DNA of 21,659 bases. It comes from Lingula anatina. Taxonomy: Eukaryota; Brachiopoda; Lingulata; Lingulida; Lingulidae. The DNA lies in assembly GCF_001039355.2 (NCBI RefSeq), contig NW_019774016.1, positions 1 through 21,659 on the forward strand, in the 5' to 3' direction. The translations under genes and the position numbers were made by a program. Of the stretch, positions 1 through 9,640 are shown piece after piece. Every line of letters begins with the position of its first letter. The stretch's first letter is position 1. The notes under the pieces were generated by a model. It saw only the letters and a list, made by a program, of their open reading frames with translations. It made no database searches and was not told the origin of the DNA.

Positions 1-879
1 TTGTTTTGAAGATTTACATGAAGCATCAATGAACAAGATATGGACACTCGTATGAAATTAAACGTATAACATTCACTTATTTATTCACTTATTTAGAAGA
101 TGAAAGGCGGAGTTGTTGCCTTAAAAGTTAGTAAATGTAAGTGAATGTATTTTGAACAAACACGTGCTCACACATAAAAACATGTTTCGAATTTAATGGG
201 GTCAAAATGCCCCCACCTATTATGTAGGCCCCATACATGTGTAATTTATTACCACTTTATAATGATGGAAAATAAAGCGCGAAAGCATTTGAAAGGAATG
301 AAAGCCATTTTATGAAAACACCAACCCTAAGGTGTTGCACGCAAGGCAAGACGCCCTTCATTTGAAATGCGAAAAGTGACTTAATCCCGAGACCTCATGA
401 GCATTTTTACCAAATTGCGAGGAAAAATAATAAGAAAGCAGATTGATATCGACAATCGCTGATCAGATTATTCAAGGTTCGATTTCATGCCATATCCTCT
501 CCGATAGAAAATCTTTGTTGAATTCATAATTTCTTTATCTTGAAATTTTTTTAATGAATTTCGGTGTTTAATTTCTGTTTTCTTTCCCTAGATTTTATAG
601 ACGGTCCTGGACCCTCGTCTTGTTTTCAAAGGGATTGAGTTCTTAAGACGGAAACACATGTACATTGAGTTCATTGATAACCCTTACATTTTGTGTTTTT
701 CACGCACAGTACACTGGAAATAACATGTAAACCTATTAATTATTATAAAGCTTCATACCTTGGCTATCTTCAATAGGGTCTCGGTTTTATTTATGAAGTA
801 CCAAAAGATTTTTCGGTCAATACCTATGAGTTACAAGTAGATTTTAGATAGAAACATATAATATGATTAAACTGTGAAT
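1..879. other. Non-coding flank upstream of gene 1
   Basis: No ORF or RNA gene is apparent here. The stretch is AT-rich with short local direct repeats, for example 'attcactta' with spacing near 70-95. A pyrimidine tract followed by 'ccctag' at 591 looks like a splice acceptor, but no good donor or long open frame follows. A 5' untranslated exon is possible but not shown. No TATA box with a convincing start site was found. Confidence 0.5.
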
Positions 880-2032
880 ATGTTTGTTCATTTATTTCTT
901 ATTGTAGTGTATTTTCTTTTCCCGAGAAAGGTTAGCTCCATTACCAAGTGCACAATGTTGCATGGTGCCTCAAAAGCAATAGTTCTGCGCACGTTGTTTC
1001 TGGTCTCTGTGATTTGGCAGCGGGAGGACAGTATGTATCTCGGCAATACTTGTAGTGATCAAGCACCGCCGGCAACTACCAGAGCTATTTTGACACCTGA
1101 AGACAATTTGGGCGACGTTTTCAGAGCATCTAACAAAAACTCTGAGACGAACACCGTTCCCCTGGAAAATGTGACTGCCACGGCATCGAATTATTGGGAT
1201 CAAGTGACTGCAGGTGAAAAGTTTTGTCTCTACAATGGGGACATAGCATACGTTGTTGATATAGCATGCTACTGTGATGAGTATTGTAATATCTTTGGTG
1301 ACTGCTGTTCCGAGGTTAGCATTACCTGCAACAACACTGATGTGTCCGACTCCAAATCGATATCATCATCGAATACCATATCCATAGGCCCTGACGTCGT
1401 CACCTGTACGCCGCAGATTACAAAAGACAAGTCTAGCCCTCATGGCACAAAATTCAGGTTTTTCTGGATGGTTTCGGCATGTCCGAATGTTTGGTCAGAC
1501 GATGGGATACGCACGGCCTGTGAAAGACCGAATGGCACAGACGAGGACGGAATGGCTGTTTTACCGGTTTCAGACTCCGTTTCCGGACTTACCTTTAGGA
1601 ACTCATTCTGTGCTATTTGCCATGGTGTGACGTCATACAAGGCATGGCCACCACATGTCCTTTGCACCGAGAGTTCTAGTGATATTTTCGCAGACAGCAA
1701 AAGCACATCTGACATATTCCATCTTGTCCATGCTACTCGCGGTTGCCAGCTGTATTTTCAAGAGCCGAAAGGGATCGTAGGCAGACCGTGTATCAAAGGT
1801 GGCACTCACGTTGTAGGGGAATCATGGCACCAAAGAGGACAAAATTGTCGGGAAGGAAACCCCTTCAAGGACCTTTGCGAAAGGGGTCTCCGTTTGCCTA
1901 TCACGCAAATGGTGCGGTTGGAACGTGGATATATGCAGAAATCTTATTACAGAAACCACATTTGTTGGTTTTGCCACTATGTGACGAAGCCGAAAATTAC
2001 TCAGTGCCCGGAGAACATCACAAAGTATAAAG
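880..2032 (+). CDS. Gene 1, exon 1: secreted Cys-rich protein with somatomedin-B-like motif
   Basis: This is a long first coding exon of 384 codons plus one base. The first ATG is at 880; an in-frame ATG at 955 also precedes a hydrophobic stretch. Either start gives a plausible signal peptide (MFVHLFLIVVYFLF from 880). Residues 116-150 carry a somatomedin-B-like cysteine pattern: C116, C130, C132, C136, C142, C143 and C150, with 'CYCDEYC' and 'GDCC'. Two related segments follow, 'FRNSFCAIC' (C244, C247) and 'YRNHICWFC' (C362, C365). From memory, this type accompanies SMB domains in large lophotrochozoan extracellular or adhesion-receptor-like families. Several N-glycosylation sequons (NVT, NNT, NGT, NIT) fit an extracellular product. 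The exon is taken to end at AAAG|GTAATT (2032/2033), leaving phase 1; the frame otherwise stops at 2040. No seven-helix region is seen here, so a receptor role is not supported. Family assignment is moderately sure; function is unknown. Confidence 0.75.
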
Positions 2033-2231
2033 GTAATTGAATTATCGGTTTTCCCATTTCAAGATAATGACTATTTGTCGTTATAGTATTTGATTTGGCA
2101 ATAAGGGCGGCCCTTTGAGTCTTCGACCCTTCGCCGGGCGGGGGGCAGGGGAATTTTGTCGATTGATACACGGTATTTGTTGGTAACGATGTTTTTGCAA
2201 CGATCATGCATATTCGATCATTTTCTCATTG

Positions 2232-2262
2232 TATTATTATTATTGTTATTATTATCATTATT
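2232..2262. repeat. (ATT)n microsatellite, imperfect
   Basis: A run of TTA/TTG/TCA triplets lies in the presumed first intron of gene 1. It is a simple-sequence tract with no coding content. Confidence 0.8.
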
Positions 2263-2511
2263 TGATGTTGACAATGTCGTAAATACGTACGTAACAAAGA
2301 TCTATAGGTTTTGTGGGCGCCGAGACCTCGTGGCTTGGTTACACCCAAGGCCTGTTCGTTACATGTTATAATAAAACTACAGGTAAGAAGAAGAATGAAT
2401 GAAGGATAATGTAAGATGAGGAGGGAGGATAAGGGTGGAGATATTTCAGTCACTTTGGATTTCGCGCCTTAGTGGATATATTTTCACCTGCACTGCCATT
2501 TCCCTGTCCAG

Positions 2512-2534
2512 CAAACAAGAATCATGCAATAATG
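2512..2534 (+). CDS. Gene 1, candidate 23-nt microexon
   Basis: A pyrimidine-rich acceptor (ccatttccctgtccag) precedes 23 nt that end directly at ATG|GTAAGG, a near-consensus donor. Exon 1 ends in phase 1. Two bases here complete that codon and seven full codons follow, so the microexon ends in phase 0. Phase 0 suits both candidate starts of the next exon (3136 and 3187). The same 23 nt in another frame reads 'SCNN', so frame use rests on the phase argument alone. A chance acceptor/donor pair cannot be excluded. Confidence 0.35.
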
Positions 2535-2596
2535 GTAAGGAGAAACTATTCTTAGTACAGACTACTTATTAATTAGGCAAGACAAATAAGATAAAT

Positions 2597-2631
2597 ATTT
2601 CAACAAATATTTATCAAATATTTGTTGAAAT
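2597..2631. repeat. Perfect short hairpin, 16-bp arms
   Basis: 'atttcaacaaatattt' is followed by a 3-nt loop and its exact reverse complement. The hairpin is AT-rich and lies in intronic sequence of gene 1. No coding or regulatory meaning is apparent. Confidence 0.85.
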
Positions 2632-3135
2632 CTCCGTAAATCGGTAGACGGCATAGCAGCTTAATTCCAGTTTTCCTTTTTCAAAGTGTGTACACAATTC
2701 AGAGTATATAACAGTGGCACGAAGATGTTTCTAGAGTCAATCAAATTTGATGCAACAAATTAACCATTATGCATTTTTGAAAAAAAAGAAAAAAATAAAA
2801 TAGGTGGGAAATTGAATTCTACAAAAATATGATCGATCGTGAGACTCATTTCTGTGAAAATTTTGAAACTTGCCTTCGAGTTGTGACACAGGAAATATTT
2901 GTCGGACCGTTAAAATATCTTGTATACACAAACATATCTTGGCCCGGGTTGCATCAGCGTCGTTTACATTCACCAGTCAGTTTGACCAACACGGAAATGC
3001 ACTTTTCTGAATTTTAGAAAAAAAAACAATGCCGTCGCTTGGTGTGGTTTCTGCGATACTTTTGAAGAATACGTAGGGAAATAATTTATTTCTCATGGAT
3101 AAATAAACGCCACGGCGATTAGAAAATGTTATAAG

Positions 3136-3813
3136 TTGCTTGATTATCGCGATGATGGTTGTGATTGGATTAATTTCTTAATCCAGGAACGCTGCCCAGG
3201 TGAGGAAGATTTGCACCCATGCCCTTCCCTACTGACAAATATGTACAAGGCGGCATACACACTGACTCTGTTATTTGAGACTCCTAAAAAGATAATTTTT
3301 AACATAATTGAGACCATTGGCGCCTGCGAAGATTTTGCCACCCATCTGTCAACTGGTAATATAAATATTGGCAATGAATTTAGGGACGTCTGGATGGTAA
3401 GGAGGATAAATCACATATGCCGCTCGGTGAACGTCTCGAACCTTGATCAGCCCGAATCGAGAGCCTCCGGTGCTGTTATTGGTGACTTTGGATTATTGTT
3501 ACTGGCAACAATACAGTCGTACAGAGATGGGTTGCGTTTTTTGTCAGCATTGCAAGATAAGTTTGCCGAGATAATGCCGACTTACAGTTACAGAGGTGAA
3601 GATTTCCTGATAGAGGTACTTGATCGCGTGAAGATCTCACCTTGTCCAGTGCACACTGACCGCGGGTCTAATCGAAAGACACCAACAGGATTGCTGTTCC
3701 CTGGAGTAACCGACCGTACACCATCCAGCAGTGGAGACCTTTTGTCTCTGGGGGTATGTGGACTGTTGATGTCTCCACTGATGTTTTTTGCATTGGGAAA
3801 ACTAGACATTTAG
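3136..3813 (+). CDS. Gene 1, downstream exon with hydrophobic C-terminus
   Basis: This open stretch (226 codons including the stop) begins after an in-frame stop at 3100. The better acceptor is 'ttaatttcttaatccag' ending at 3186, giving a phase-0 exon from 3187. A weaker AG at 3134-3135 gives phase 0 from 3136 and keeps 'DDGCDWINFLIQERCPG'. The protein is a Cys-containing ectodomain continuation (several spaced Cys, one NVS sequon, helical stretches). It ends in 'SSSGDLL' and a hydrophobic tail of about 20 residues before the stop. The tail could be a GPI-anchor signal or membrane anchor, although 'GKLDI' at the very end is not ideal for GPI. Alternatively splicing leaves at 3753|GTATGT (phase 0) and the tail is intron read-through. 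No domain was recognised. The link to exon 1 is inferred from orientation, spacing and phase. Confidence 0.55.
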   Translation: MLDYRDDGCDWINFLIQERCPGEEDLHPCPSLLTNMYKAAYTLTLLFETPKKIIFNIIETIGACEDFATHLSTGNINIGNEFRDVWMVRRINHICRSVNVSNLDQPESRASGAVIGDFGLLLLATIQSYRDGLRFLSALQDKFAEIMPTYSYRGEDFLIEVLDRVKISPCPVHTDRGSNRKTPTGLLFPGVTDRTPSSSGDLLSLGVCGLLMSPLMFFALGKLDI

Positions 3814-3830
3814 ATGTGAAATGCAGTAAA

Positions 3831-3836
3831 ATTAAA
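3831..3836 (+). promoter_or_regulatory. Possible poly(A) signal ATTAAA
   Basis: The common variant hexamer ATTAAA lies 18 nt after the gene 1 stop codon. This is closer than usual and no canonical AATAAA is nearby, so support is weak. Confidence 0.2.
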
Positions 3837-3948
3837 AGGAGAACAACTGTTCGTTTTGGCCAAAAAATTAATTTTCCTGGGGTAAAGCACAATTTGCCAT
3901 AGTTACCAATGGCATATGAATCCATTCCCACATTCAAAATTAGTCCCT

Positions 3949-3949
<1 letters not shown>

Positions 3950-3981
<32 letters not shown>
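3950..3981. repeat. Poly-T run of about 32 nt
   Basis: An uninterrupted T tract. Read on the minus strand it would be a poly-A tail, as left by a retroposed SINE or LINE whose body would lie at higher coordinates. No recognisable retroposon body or target-site duplication was found. Confidence 0.8.
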
Positions 3982-4002
3982 CCAAAAAAGTTTTGTTTTT
4001 TG

Positions 4003-4026
4003 TAATAATCTCTTAAGAGATTATTA
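4003..4026. repeat. Perfect 24-bp palindrome
   Basis: 'taataatctctt' is followed at once by its exact reverse complement, with no loop, 21 nt after the poly-T run. It could be a cruciform-prone site or the tip of a decayed inverted-repeat element. Confidence 0.85.
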
Positions 4027-4870
4027 TAGAGTGTAGCCATCAGAGGAAGTCACGTGATGTGATGGCAAACACAAATTCCAAAACAATTGTGTTAACCGCC
4101 GTTGTGGGGGTAAAATAGAATTTATTGTATTTCTATGAGTTATTTACAATGTGTTTTTATGAAATATGGATATCTTACGATAAGTTGTTATTCCTTTAAG
4201 GTTGGACATGAAAGAAAAATTAAGTTAGTATGAGTGAGCAAGAACACAACACCTATTTTAAAAGACACTGCACTACTCAACACGAGGTAAGGCAGATTAT
4301 ACATGTATAATGTCAAGTACTATGTTTTATCGTTAGGCTCTTGAGAAATCTATGCCTTTTTTGTATCACTGGTATGATGTAGACATTTACACCTTTGCGA
4401 CATACGTCTATTTTCGTCTATTTTCTGTCCCATTTAAAGGTATTTGCCTGCCGGTAATGCTTATGAACATGCATAGTATAGGGGGCGTACATTTGAGATA
4501 CATGACCAGTATGTTCCAAAACTTCGAAATGACCGTAAAATAACCGTAATAACCGTAAAATTCGTAAAAATGTTGACTTTTCCATAACTGTATGAAGAAC
4601 ATATGGCTTTTTACAACAAAATAAATTTTCAAGTATTATATCATAATGGTGTTCGCCTAATTAATTAAAGTATATTGTGCTATTTTTATTGTTAGTATTT
4701 CTATCGGTTATTGCCAGTATTTTTCATTATTATTATTGCTTTAAATATTATAAATTAGATTACTTATAAAAAGTTTATTGAAAATAGCAACCAACAGGTA
4801 GAAATTATACAAATATGTGTAAAAGAATTAAAAAGAAAAAAATATGGAATGAGATACGAAAAAGCCCCTC
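4027..4870. other. Gene-free AT-rich stretch
   Basis: Only short chance ORFs occur here, without splice support. There is a small cluster of 'aaccgtaa' repeats near 4540-4560. Nothing else is recognised. Confidence 0.5.
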
Positions 4871-5026
4871 AAAGCTAGTGGATGGCGAAAATGGGGATTT
4901 TCAAACCCATGGAGTGTTGTATAACACACAACATTTACATTTCTTTTTCTTTTCTAAATGTAAATGTCATGTGTTATACAACGCTCCATGGGTTTGAAAA
5001 TCCCCATTTCGCCATCCACAGCTTTT
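4871..5026. mobile_element. Fold-back (hairpin) MITE-like element
   Basis: Two arms of about 71 bp (4871-4942 and 4955-5026) are near-perfect inverted copies separated by a 12-nt T/C-rich loop. They differ by a few substitutions and one-base indels. The arms contain 'ggggattttcaaacccatgg'. No coding capacity exists beyond chance ORFs, and no clear target-site duplication was found. The structure resembles a small fold-back MITE; the family is not recognised. Confidence 0.75.
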
Positions 5027-6858
5027 TATAAAACCTAGCATACAACTTAAAAATGATTTAACCCCATAAAAGCGTTGATATTTCCGTTGGAGCTTATATA
5101 AAAATGGTCGCTGTTATAATGACTAGACAGCAATTTTAAGCGAAAATAAACCTTTATTAACTTCATCAAAGGTCAAATTGTAGTGCAGAGAGATAAAGGC
5201 AAATGATTTGTGAGTTCAAGAAATTGTTTATTTGTCCAGAAAAATCCGTTTTTGGCGGGAAAATCTCATGGAGTGTATCTCTAACTTTCTGTAGGATTTG
5301 TAGATTGGAAGGAATTCAGTTGCTACTCTTTTCTAAAGATAGCTTTGCATTATCCTATGCGAAGTGACAATATTTGCTTTTACCAGGGCATGGAACCAAA
5401 TAAAGCAGGAAATATGTGTAGAATTCAAAATGGTTTCTTTCAGAGTGCACTTCTCACTGGTTTACCCAGAGTAACAGACAGGGAACAGAGAAAATTAAGC
5501 ATTGGTACACCTGTGCAAGATCTGACGAGGATAATTTGGCTCATTTAAGTTGACGTAGATAATGCAATTGTGCACATGAATTTATAAATGTATTCAACAT
5601 GTTCAGAACATTTAAGATTGTTAGTAATGAACAAAACTAAAAGGTTGAATTAAAACATGTCACTGACAAGTGTTCCTTTATTATCAACAAATGGTACAGA
5701 TTATTTAGTATTATTTAGTATAGTTTAATCTCGTATGTTTCTGTGGCATTGCTATTATACCTGTAGGTATTGTTGTTGTTCTTTTTGCTTATTTTGCTGG
5801 ATGATTGATTGTACAGGTATTACGTTAGTTTTAATCAGCATAATTGAATGACGGGATTAAATAAATATATTACAAACAATTTTGAACTTATATTCAGCAC
5901 GCCGATTGCCTTGAGTACCAGAAGCTGGCGATGCAATGAATGTTAAGTTAACCTTCATGGTAATGATTGTTAAATGGGTGTTTAAGAGTGCCTGGCAACT
6001 AAAATGAAGTCTAGAATGGGACTAATTTTGCTGTCAGACCAAATGTGAATATTTTACTCTGCTATATGGCCAAGATAATCTTGAAATCTTAAATCTCTCA
6101 GATTAAGAAGAACATATCAATATCACTGAGAATTCTTGGAAGTGTTCATGGTATTTCGACTAAGCGCCACAGGGATATTACAGAAGCCATGAATATTACA
6201 TCAGCGGCCAAGGGAGCCTGGCTATTTTTTTTTACCAAAAGTATACCTACATTAGTTATTGATATGTTACAGCTCTTTGCCAATAACCCCCTCTCCCCCT
6301 CACCAACCCCTTCGCTACACCAACCCCTTCACTTAGCAAATTACGAGGAAAATTTAAAAAGCCATGTGCCGAAACATTCGGGGTGCGTTGTATTCTAATC
6401 TTACACGGACATATCTATATTACAGAGTTGCAGTCATCCAGCCTAGAATTGACTAATGCAAATTATAACAGTTGCTACAATTAATTTATTCAGATATTTC
6501 TTATAATGCGGATATTACAAATGTTGAATAAATAAGACTTGGTAACGTAAATAAGGCCTTACTGCTAATGAAACGCCTCTCTGCCACACCCATGATTTAT
6601 TGTTGTTCCAATGGGTTTGAAACAACACTGCCCATTCAACAATTTATATAATTTTTCATGTTTGAAAAATCTCTATAATTCTGTTATATTTACAAAAGTT
6701 GCTGCATGACATAATCATATTTCATTGTTGTTTGTCCATGCCCAAAACAATGATAATTATTTCTGCTGGCCTGCCAATAATTTACCTTCAAAAGATACAT
6801 TACTCGGATGATTTTAAAAGTTATTTCCTTATTTAGATACATGTCAAAACGACCAATA
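5027..6858. other. Gene-free AT-rich stretch
   Basis: Short ORFs such as the one at 5345-5548 have no start context, homology or convincing splice sites. A C-rich patch (about 6288-6330) and short 'attatttagt' repeats (about 5700-5720) are low-complexity. Nothing functional is recognised. Confidence 0.5.
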
Positions 6859-7694
6859 GTTGCTATATCAGGCCTAACCAACTACCAGACTCGGCACCTA
6901 CGGATCCATAATAAACCTGTATATCAGACCGCACTACCCGTTTTCAAGGTGTGTGTCAGATCGCATTACAGAGTATCAGCCACCACACCGATTTTGCCTG
7001 GTGCGCGATGTGATAGCGATGATCGTAGTAATCTTATTTAGAGCACGGGTCTATTAGACGGTTATAACGCATTCATGCGAGACGTGCGGTTATGCGAGAT
7101 ACACCACGTCTGAATCTTTTGTTCTTCACTTCCACCGTGGTCTAAAGCGGGGTTGGAAAGTAGTGCATCTCATCTAGATTCATGCGCTGCTGCAATGTTC
7201 CCTGTTTATGCTAAAAATCTGACAATACCGCAATTTTTAACATAAAATTTAGGTTCGAACATAGCCAATGATGTTTTGTAAATAAGAACTTGCAAACTTA
7301 TATATTCATTTAGAAAAGTAGACCTAATTTTGATAGCGGAAGCATATTTTGTCGGGGGTTAAATATTTTCTGGACGAGATTCAGTGAGTCGTCTGTCGCC
7401 ATGTTGTCACTCGGAACTACTCCGACGTCTCCGCACTCGACAATAGTATGGAGCTTGCGGAATGAGCCAAGGATTGACGATTTCCATGCTGTTGTATTCA
7501 TACGACTCCTACTTGACGAAAACGAGGCGCGATACCCGGATGACAGGTAGGCTTAAACAATTTGTGATAGGATATGATACTCTGTAATGCGATCTGACAC
7601 ACACCTTGAAAACGGGTAGTGTGGTCTGATATACCGGTTTATTCTGGATCCATAGGTGCCTAGTCTGGTAGTTGGGTAGGCCTGATATAGCAAC
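6859..7694. mobile_element. Non-autonomous DNA transposon with 120-bp TIRs and TA flanks
   Basis: The ends are inverted repeats of exactly 120 bp (6859-6978 and 7575-7694) with about 6 mismatches and no indels, so about 95% identical. The outermost bases are GTTGCTATATCAGG and its complement. Both sides carry TA (6857-6858 and 7695-7696), as expected for Tc1/mariner-type insertion. The interior of about 596 bp shows no transposase motif; its longest minus-strand ORF (7310-7501) resembles nothing known to me. It is therefore read as a long-TIR MITE or internally deleted element. Confidence 0.75.
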
Positions 7695-7696
7695 TA

Positions 7697-8140
7697 TTAA
7701 TTATATTTCTGTGTTTTCCATAACTCCGTTGACACATACCAACAACGAACACAGGTTATTTTGACTCTTTATGCAATTTGAGTTATTTTGCAACGTAAAA
7801 CTGAACCTCAGCTCTGCGAATCATCACGTGAGAAAAATAGAACTGATTATAATGCCCATTGCATTTGTTTGGTGACAACCCATATCTCGTCACGGTGAAG
7901 GGATCTGCTATGTGCCACGGCAATATAAATGGCTATAAACCCACTTTTGATGGGCCCAGGAGACAAAATTACGGAGTAATTACTGAAACGTGCGGTTTAC
8001 CTTGTGTAAATGCCACAAACAACATCAAGTCGTTTTACAGTATTTACGGGCTGTGGAAAGTCCTTCGTATGTTCATTTTCGCAGACCTACCTGTATAGGC
8101 CATCTTGATGTAGTTTAAACCCACAGTTCTGTAATGTTTC
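7697..8140. other. Gene-poor stretch upstream of gene 2
   Basis: An ORF at 7853-8098 looks mildly coding-like but begins after an in-frame stop and has no convincing acceptor. Nothing else is recognised. Confidence 0.4.
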
Positions 8141-8143
8141 GCT

Positions 8144-8284
8144 CATTATATATATAACTACGGTTGGTCGTAAATGTCAGCGGTTAATATACCTTTCATT
8201 ACGAGCTTCACCGATCATTTACTCGCACGTAGTGTTTCCATTTACTGGCCTGTTGTAATTGTTACCTGTAAAAATGAGGACAAG
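8144..8284 (+). promoter_or_regulatory. Probable 5' UTR and proximal promoter of gene 2
   Basis: A TATATATATAAC stretch lies near 8149-8160, about 130 nt before the start codon, and could act as a TATA element. 'CAAGATGGCG' (8281-8290) over the ATG matches the YY1-type element known from animal promoters, where it often spans the start codon. The transcription start was not determined. Confidence 0.35.
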
Positions 8285-8314
8285 ATGGCGACGCCAGCAT
8301 TTTGTGCAATCCAG
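8285..8314 (+). CDS. Gene 2, exon 1 (start of signal peptide)
   Basis: The ATG is in strong context (CAAGATGG). Ten codons (MATPAFCAIQ) end at CAG|GTGAGT, a consensus donor, in phase 0. Joined in phase to 10203-10266, they form a textbook signal peptide. The competing upstream ATG at 8274 gives phase 2 and does not fit exon 2. Exon 1 lies 40 nt before the Tc1 element that fills most of intron 1 (8315-10202). Confidence 0.6.
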
Positions 8315-8689
8315 GTGAGTGGATGCTGCTATCTTTCATAGGCAGTTTCATATACAGCATTGGTCAAAAAGGTTGTCCCACCCCCATTTCCATGTACTTT
8401 TATTTACAAATGATCACCTAACAGCTGTTAATTTTTAGAAATAGTGTCTTTATTACGTATACCGTGTCTAACATGATTAATGGTTTAAAAGATACAAAAT
8501 TGTGGTGAAAATATACATATTTTATACCATTTAGTAAAATTTATAAGAGGTACCCCCTCAAATCGACTGTTTCACTGTGACTTCTAAAGATGTAAAGAAA
8601 TGACTATAAAATTAAAAAGACGCCATCAAATGTCACCAAATTCACACACAATTAGCATTAGGGTGTGCTCATTAAAGATCACGTGCCTA

Positions 8690-9060
8690 ACAGCGTGTAC
8701 GTCTACCGCGTACTGCAATTATTTCCTGTAGACGGCGCGACAAGCCTTCAACACGGGTTACAATTCTGTTTTATGGGATATTGTCCCATTCTTCTTAAAC
8801 AAGTTGGGGGAGTTGGTCCACGTTTTTATGGGGTTGGTTCTCCTTTGCATTGCACACTCCAATACATGTAACAGTTGATTAGTAAGTTAGATATCAGGGC
8901 TCAAAGATGGTGGTTCCATCCTTAGACCATTATGTTTCTTCAACAAACAGTTGCCAGGCGAGAGGTGTGAGCAAGTGTGCAGTCATGATAAAGCCTGAAG
9001 TTAACCCCAAAGTCAGTTCTTGAAGATGGAATGACACATCAGCTGAGAATGCTACGTTCA
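8690..9060 (-). pseudogene. Tc1-type transposase 3' half, left-arm copy (decayed)
   Basis: Read on the minus strand, pieces of the DDE domain appear in shifting frames: 'LAHTSRLA', 'LRMEPPSLSPDI', then 'LECAMQRRTN'. The expected 'EHLW' after the SPDI motif is destroyed. It is the inverted counterpart of the right-arm copy and has stops and frameshifts. Confidence 0.65.
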
Positions 9061-9299
9061 GTGATCCCACAGGCACCTGAACCTGGCCATCCATCACTGG
9101 AAGGAAGTTGATTTTGATGCAGAATCAAATTATTTCTTGTATCCCATCGATGGTCAAAGAGGGTCCATAGACATGTTAAAAAATGCCTCTTGGAAGGGTG
9201 TGTGCAGGATAATATCGCCTAAGGTGTTAGATCAATCCGCATTTGGAGAACATTCCAAGCCCATGGTATTAGTACATTGTTCCTTTTGGAACAAAACGT

Positions 9300-9640
9300 A
9301 ACAGGGGCATTTTGATGTAACATTCTCAACAGAAATCTCAATCCATTTGCAAGAGGTGACTTCAGGGATACTACTGGCTTCATTGTGACGACGCACTTGC
9401 TCACAGCTCTCGTCTGGCAAACGATTTGTTGCAGAAACACAGGGCTCTGAGGATGGGACAACCGTCTTTGAGTCCTGATATTAATCCTACTGAGCACCTG
9501 TGGCATAAATTGGAATGTGCATTGCAGAGGAGAACAAATACCTAAATAATCTTGACCAATTCCGCCACGCTCTTTAGGATGAATGGGACAATATCCCACA
9601 TAACAGAATTGTTACCCATGTTGCAGTACGCGGTAGACGC
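9300..9640 (+). pseudogene. Tc1-type transposase 3' half, right-arm copy (decayed)
   Basis: The plus strand reads 'NILNRNLNPFARGDFRD', a degraded 'QDNARPH'-like region (DDALAHSSRLANDLLQKHR), then 'SPDINPTEHLWHKLE' containing the last catalytic acidic residue of the Tc1 DDE/D domain. After a stop and frame change comes 'LDQFRHAL' and 'DEWDNIPHNRI', matching the family's C-terminus. The N-terminal DNA-binding domains are absent. At least two frame disruptions make it non-functional. Confidence 0.75.

Noticed and set aside
592-660. Possible exon after a strong acceptor at 591
   Set aside because: All frames close quickly or lack a donor, so no exon can be defined.
5345-5548. Plus-strand ORF after an acceptor-like 'ttttaccag'
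   Set aside because: No matching donor or partner exon and no domain; composition is like surrounding non-coding DNA.
7853-8098. Plus-strand ORF with 'ETCGLPCVNATNN', mildly coding-like
   Set aside because: It opens after an in-frame stop, has no convincing acceptor or start ATG at its beginning, and matches no family I recognise.
8665-8871. 68-codon plus-strand ORF in the Tc1 element
   Set aside because: It is antisense to the left-arm transposase remnant; the matching antisense ORF occurs on the other arm.
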